Shown piece by piece: positions 60,199-64,000 of a DNA stretch of 64,000 bases (positions within the stretch are counted from its first letter, which is position 1; each line of letters opens with the position of its first letter). The position numbers and the translations under genes were made by a program. The notes under the pieces were generated by a model. The model did no database searches. It saw only the letters and a list, made by a program, of their open reading frames with translations, and had not been told where the DNA came from. Where the stretch lies: assembly GCF_016464425.1 (NCBI RefSeq), contig NZ_JADDKQ010000007.1:248001-312000 (forward strand), written 5' to 3'. This stretch comes from Actinotalea solisilvae (GTDB lineage: Bacteria; Actinomycetota; Actinomycetes; Actinomycetales; Cellulomonadaceae).

Positions 60199-60264
60199 GT
60201 GCCCACGTCACCCGATCCCCGCCCCGCCCCACTGCCGACCGCGCCCGGACCGACCGGTGCCTGA
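60199..60264 (+). CDS. Short upstream ORF with strong ribosome site (21 residues)
   Basis: GAGGAGG, then GTG 60199, and a Pro/Ala-rich 21-residue frame (MPTSPDPRPAPLPTAPGPTG then A) that stops at 60264, overlapping the esterase GTG at 60257. Either a leader cistron that couples translation, or the true start of the esterase broken by a one-base shift. Confidence 0.45.
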   Translation: MPTSPDPRPAPLPTAPGPTGA

Positions 60265-61486
60265 GCCCCTCGGGTACCTGGTCACGATGGCCGGCGCGGC
60301 CGCCTGCGCGACGGCGGCCCTCGTGGCACCGGTCCCGCGCCGATCGTCGCCCCTGCGGCTGTCCTTCCTGCTCTCCATGGTGGTCGCGGAGGTTCCCGTG
60401 CTCGGGATCGTCTGGGTCGCCGGGTGGACCGCGCTCGCGGCGGCCGAGGGCGACCTGCGGACGCGGTCGGGCGCGGTCGGGCTCGGCCTCGCGGGAGTCG
60501 CCGTCGTCGGGCTGGTCGTGGTCGCGGGGATCGGGGCCCGCGCGCCGGCAGCGGTCGAGCGCGCGCTCGTGGCGGGGCTCGGCCCCGGCGTCCGCACGAC
60601 GGCGCGCCCGTCCTGGGTCCGGTGGGTCGCGCCGCTGCCCGTCCGGCCCCGCGCCGTCGAGCGGCTCCGGGGGGTCCGCTACGGGGACGCGCGTCGTCAG
60701 CGCCTCGACGTCTACCGCCCGCGTGTGCCGTCCGGCGCAAGCGTGCCCGCGGGCGTGGCGGCGGCGTCCGTGCCCGCCAGGCCGGTCCTGGTCCACCTGC
60801 ACGGCGGGGCCTTCCGCGGCGGAGGACGCAGCCGCGAGGCGCGCGCGCTGCTGCACCGCCTGGCCGCCGCCGGCTGGCTGTGCGTCAGCGCGGACTACCG
60901 TCTCGCGCCACGGGCGTCCTTCCCGGACCCGCTCGTCGACGTCAAGCGCGTGCTCGCCTGGGTGCGGGCCCACGCGGCGGAGCTCGGCGCCGACCCGGGT
61001 CGCGTCGCGCTGGCCGGGAGCTCCGCGGGGGGCCACCTCGCCGCGCTCGCGGCGTTCACGGCGGGCGACGCCGCGCTGCAGCCCGGCTTCGCCGACGCGG
61101 ACACGTCGGTCGCCGCCGTCGTCTCGCTCTACGGCTACCCGGGGCCCGTCAGCGGCGGCGGGCGCAGCTGGTCACCCACCGCCGACGTCGTCCCCGGGGC
61201 GCCGCCCTTCCTCGTGGTGCACGGGGCGCGCGACACCCTCGTGGTCGCCGCGGACCAGCGGCGGTTCGTCGCGCGTCTGCGCGCGGTGTCGCTCGCGCCG
61301 GTCGTGCACCTGGAGCTCCCGGGCGCGCAGCACGGGTTCGACCTCCTGCGCTCGTACCGCTTCGAGGCCGTGGTGGACGGCGTCGAGGCGTTCCTCGCGC
61401 ACGTCGTCGGCGGGCCGGGCGGGCGCGGGTGGTCCCGAGTCACGCCTGCGGCGAACACGCAGGCCAGGCGCCAACCCCGCGGTTAG
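60257..61486 (+). CDS. Membrane-anchored esterase (alpha/beta hydrolase_3 / HSL-like)
   Basis: 409 residues from GTG 60257. Three N-terminal membrane helices (about 5-100), then an esterase domain: 'RPVLVHLHGGAFRGGGRS' (oxyanion HGG), 'WLCVSADYRLAPRASFPDPLVDVKRVLAWVRAHA', nucleophile Ser in GSSAGG, acid in 'VVHGARDTLVV' and His in 'PGAQHGFD'. All three catalytic residues are present. Likely acts on lipids or acyl esters at the membrane. Probably controlled by the divergent two-component system through the shared palindromes. Confidence 0.88.
   Translation: MPEPLGYLVTMAGAAACATAALVAPVPRRSSPLRLSFLLSMVVAEVPVLGIVWVAGWTALAAAEGDLRTRSGAVGLGLAGVAVVGLVVVAGIGARAPAAVERALVAGLGPGVRTTARPSWVRWVAPLPVRPRAVERLRGVRYGDARRQRLDVYRPRVPSGASVPAGVAAASVPARPVLVHLHGGAFRGGGRSREARALLHRLAAAGWLCVSADYRLAPRASFPDPLVDVKRVLAWVRAHAAELGADPGRVALAGSSAGGHLAALAAFTAGDAALQPGFADADTSVAAVVSLYGYPGPVSGGGRSWSPTADVVPGAPPFLVVHGARDTLVVAADQRRFVARLRAVSLAPVVHLELPGAQHGFDLLRSYRFEAVVDGVEAFLAHVVGGPGGRGWSRVTPAANTQARRQPRG
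61440..61457 (+). promoter_or_regulatory. ClgR-like box upstream of clpC
   Basis: ACGCCTGCGGCGAAC fits the actinobacterial ClgR pattern CGC-N5-GCG-AAC. It overlaps the end of the esterase gene, about 60-70 nt before the clpC ATG, with TAGCCT (61483-61488) as -10 candidate. An inverted repeat GCCTGCG/CGCAGGC covers 61444-61464. Confidence 0.55.
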
Positions 61487-61517
61487 CCTTGCAGCACGCC
61501 GTCGCAAGGAGTGCCAG

Positions 61518-64000
61518 ATGTTCGAGAGATTCACGGACCGAGCCCGTCGTGTCGTCGTCCTCGCCCAGGAAGAGGCGCGGATGCTCAACCACAACTACAT
61601 CGGGACCGAGCACATCCTGCTCGGCCTCATCCACGAGGGTGAGGGCGTCGCCGCCAAGGCGCTCGAGTCGCTCGGCATCTCGCTCGACGCGGTGCGTCAG
61701 CAGGTGCAGGAGATCATCGGCGAGGGCCAGCAGGCGCCGTCGGGCCACATCCCCTTCACGCCGCGCGCGAAGAAGGTCCTGGAGCTCTCGCTGCGCGAGG
61801 CGCTCCAGCTCGGCCACAACTACATCGGGACCGAGCACATCCTGCTCGGCCTGATCCGTGAGGGCGAGGGCGTCGCCGCGCAGGTGCTCAACAAGCTGGG
61901 CGCCGACCTCAACCGCGTGCGCCAGCAGGTCATCCAGCTGCTCTCGGGCTACCAGGGCAAGGAGCCGGTCTCAGCCGGCGGCCCCGCGGAGGGCCAGCCC
62001 TCGGGCTCGGCCGTGCTCGACCAGTTCGGCCGCAACCTCACGCAGGCGGCGCGCGAGGGCAAGCTCGACCCGGTCATCGGCCGGGACAAGGAGATCGAGC
62101 GGGTCATGCAGGTGCTGTCCCGCCGCACCAAGAACAACCCCGTCCTCATCGGCGAGCCGGGCGTCGGCAAGACCGCCGTCGTCGAGGGGCTCGCGCAGGA
62201 CATCGTGCGCGGGGACGTCCCCGAGACGCTCAAGGACAAGCAGCTCTACACGCTCGACCTCGGCGCGCTCGTGGCCGGCTCCCGCTACCGCGGCGACTTC
62301 GAGGAGCGCCTGAAGAAGGTGCTCAAGGAGATCCGCACGCGCGGCGACATCATCCTGTTCATCGACGAGATCCACACGCTCGTCGGGGCGGGTGCCGCCG
62401 AGGGCGCGATCGACGCCGCGAGCATCCTCAAGCCGATGCTCGCGCGCGGCGAGCTCCAGACCATCGGGGCCACGACGCTCGAGGAGTACCGCAAGCACGT
62501 CGAGAAGGACGCCGCGCTCGAGCGCCGCTTCCAGCCGATCCAGGTCGCGGAGCCCACGCTCAAGCACGCGATCGAGATCCTCAAGGGTCTGCGCGACCGC
62601 TACGAGGCGCACCACCGCGTCTCGATCACCGACAGCGCGCTCGTCGCCGCGGCGACGCTCGCCGACCGGTACGTCAACGACCGCTTCCTCCCGGACAAGG
62701 CGATCGACCTCATCGACGAGGCAGGCGCGCGCCTGCGCATCCGTCGCATGACGGCGCCGCCGGAGCTGCGCGACCTCGACGAGAAGATCGCCGAGGCGCG
62801 CCGCGACAAGGAGTCGGCGATCGACGAGCAGGACTTCGAGAAGGCCGCGCGCCTGCGCGACGTCGAGAAGCAGCTCGGGCTCCAGCGGGCCGAGAAGGAG
62901 AAGGCCTGGAAGTCGGGCGACCTCGACACGGTCGCCGAGGTCGACGAGGAGCTCATCGCCGAGGTGCTGGCGCTGGCCACCGGGATCCCGGTGTTCAAGC
63001 TCACCGAGGAGGAGTCGAGCCGGCTGCTCCACATGGAGGACGAGCTGCACAAGCGCGTCATCGGCCAGGAGCAGGCGATCAAGGCGCTCGCGCAGGCGAT
63101 CCGCCGCACGCGCGCCGGGCTCAAGGACCCGAAGCGTCCGGGTGGCTCGTTCATCTTCGCGGGGCCCACGGGCGTCGGGAAGACCGAGCTCGCGAAGGCG
63201 CTCGCCGAGTTCCTCTTCGGGGACGAGGACGCGCTCATCCAGCTCGACATGTCCGAGTTCTCGGAGAAGCACACGGTCTCGCGGCTGTTCGGCTCGCCCC
63301 CCGGCTACGTCGGGTACGACGAGGGCGGTCAGCTCACCGAGAAGGTGCGCCGCCGGCCGTTCTCCGTCGTCCTCTTCGACGAGGTCGAGAAGGCGCACGC
63401 GGACATCTTCAACTCGCTGCTGCAGATCCTCGAGGACGGTCGCCTGACCGACTCGCAGGGCCGGGTGGTCGACTTCAAGAACACCGTGATCATCATGACC
63501 ACGAACCTCGGCACGCGGGACATCGCCAAGGGCCTGCAGACCGGCTTCCAGGCCGGCGGCGACCTGTCGACGTCCTACGAGCGGATGAAGGCGAAGGTCG
63601 GGGACGAGCTCAAGCAGCACTTCCGGCCCGAGTTCCTCAACCGCGTCGACGACGTGGTCGTGTTCCCGCAGCTCTCGCAGGACGAGATCATCAAGATCGT
63701 CGACCTCATGATCGCGAAGCTCGAGGCGCGCCTGCGCGACAAGGACATGGGCCTCGAGCTCACGCCCGCCGCCAAGCAGCTGCTGGCCGAGAAGGGGTAC
63801 GACCCGGTGCTCGGCGCCCGGCCGCTCCGCCGTGCGATCCAGCGCGAGATCGAGGACACGCTCTCGGAGAAGATCCTCTTCGGCGAGCTGCGTGCCGGTC
63901 AGACGGTGGTCGTGGACGCCCAGGGCGAGGGCCTGCTCGGGGAGTTCATCTTCCGCGGCATCGGCAAGGAGGGCTCGGTCCAGGACGACGTCGAGCCCGT
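61518..64000 (+). CDS. clpC: ATP-dependent Clp protease ATPase ClpC (3' end outside window)
   Basis: At least 827 residues; the frame is still open at the window end. AAGGAG ribosome site before the ATG. Twin Clp_N repeats (about 5-75 and 80-145, each with '[13 protein letters not shown]'), NBD1 with Walker A 212-219 (GEPGVGKT), a middle domain with a UVR motif ('[17 protein letters not shown]'), NBD2 with Walker A 549-556 (GPTGVGKT) and '[29 protein letters not shown]', then the D2-small domain. Unfoldase partner of ClpP1P2, essential in actinobacteria. Probably ClgR-activated. Confidence 0.98.
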   Translation, partial: MFERFTDRARRVVVLAQEEARMLNHNYIGTEHILLGLIHEGEGVAAKALESLGISLDAVRQQVQEIIGEGQQAPSGHIPFTPRAKKVLELSLREALQLGHNYIGTEHILLGLIREGEGVAAQVLNKLGADLNRVRQQVIQLLSGYQGKEPVSAGGPAEGQPSGSAVLDQFGRNLTQAAREGKLDPVIGRDKEIERVMQVLSRRTKNNPVLIGEPGVGKTAVVEGLAQDIVRGDVPETLKDKQLYTLDLGALVAGSRYRGDFEERLKKVLKEIRTRGDIILFIDEIHTLVGAGAAEGAIDAASILKPMLARGELQTIGATTLEEYRKHVEKDAALERRFQPIQVAEPTLKHAIEILKGLRDRYEAHHRVSITDSALVAAATLADRYVNDRFLPDKAIDLIDEAGARLRIRRMTAPPELRDLDEKIAEARRDKESAIDEQDFEKAARLRDVEKQLGLQRAEKEKAWKSGDLDTVAEVDEELIAEVLALATGIPVFKLTEEESSRLLHMEDELHKRVIGQEQAIKALAQAIRRTRAGLKDPKRPGGSFIFAGPTGVGKTELAKALAEFLFGDEDALIQLDMSEFSEKHTVSRLFGSPPGYVGYDEGGQLTEKVRRRPFSVVLFDEVEKAHADIFNSLLQILEDGRLTDSQGRVVDFKNTVIIMTTNLGTRDIAKGLQTGFQAGGDLSTSYERMKAKVGDELKQHFRPEFLNRVDDVVVFPQLSQDEIIKIVDLMIAKLEARLRDKDMGLELTPAAKQLLAEKGYDPVLGARPLRRAIQREIEDTLSEKILFGELRAGQTVVVDAQGEGLLGEFIFRGIGKEGSVQDDVEP

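Noticed and set aside
58754..61036. Kinase start far upstream in the 760-codon frame
   Set aside because: The extra region reads Arg/Asp-rich through the esterase on the opposite strand; GTG 60031 follows a -10 box and precedes the first membrane helix.

Overview
The window is very GC-rich (third codon positions almost all G or C). It carries actinobacterial marker genes: a WhiB-family regulator, a PonA2-type penicillin-binding protein with a PASTA domain, the orphan regulator GlnR, ClpC, a mycothiol-type maleylpyruvate isomerase fold, and a class E (LAxTG) sortase substrate. GTG starts and ATGA/GTGA stop-start overlaps are common. At least 17 genes begin 6-7 nt after a TANNNT -10 box, as leaderless genes do. 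The best fit is a chromosome of an actinomycete of the order Micrococcales (Cellulomonas/Cellulosimicrobium-like). That placement is inferred from gene content, not from a marker-gene comparison. I see no phage, transposase, CRISPR array or plasmid gene; this looks like core chromosome with modest accessory content.

Layout. 1-2.2 kb: 3' end of a large secreted LamG/Ig-repeat protein. 2.3-11.6 kb: hexuronate island, with a 4-oxalocrotonate tautomerase and an IclR regulator facing kduI-kduD, a CUT2-type sugar ABC transporter (binding protein, permease, double ATPase, permease) and an aldehyde dehydrogenase. 11.7-14.0 kb: copper pair YcnI and CopC-CopD. 14.0-14.9 kb: ArsR/VOC pair and the SRP RNA. 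15.0-18.1 kb: FtsX-type ABC pair and a MerR/GyrI regulator. 18.1-19.4 kb: lipoprotein, 27-aa membrane peptide and DUF6766 protein. 19.5-28.6 kb: dnaX, a small P-loop kinase, a MerR-MFS efflux pair, recR, DUF5063, an SSI-type inhibitor lipoprotein, lysC and asd. 28.6-31.2 kb: a structured intergenic leader, a sortase-anchored protein and a GNAT-like protein. 31.2-36.5 kb: GntR (YtrA-type) regulator with two ABC systems. 36.5-44.9 kb: NUDIX, tRNA-Pro(CGG), metallophosphoesterase, PonA2, WhiB4-like, DUF4177, RidA, CRP, Nth and an EphE-like hydrolase, in an order resembling the Mycobacterium tuberculosis Rv3670-Rv3683 neighbourhood. 45.0-53.0 kb: GlnR, DsrE-like, 35-aa membrane protein, FABP-like, YgfZ, FUSC, a diguanylate cyclase, DUF2516, asparaginase and Dtd. 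53.0-58.1 kb: MDMPI-like, aldo-keto reductase, macro domain, Cof phosphatase and a TetR/hydrolase pair. 58.1-61.5 kb: a LuxR-type two-component system facing an esterase across three evenly spaced operator-like palindromes. 61.5-64 kb: clpC, cut by the window end.

The most informative non-coding signals are: the three GACCGMGGTC palindromes exactly 22 bp apart (60070-60123); the 14-bp-arm palindrome before gntR (31682-31713); a dispersed 39-nt hairpin element present twice (2221 and 28657); local regulator operators placed against the -10 boxes of arsR, the MFS gene and tetR; and a ClgR-like box before clpC. The most unusual proteins are a DUF6766 protein made of two similar halves and coupled to a 27-residue membrane peptide, a lipid-anchored subtilisin-inhibitor homologue with Glu at the expected P1 position, and an EphE-like hydrolase lacking its nucleophile.
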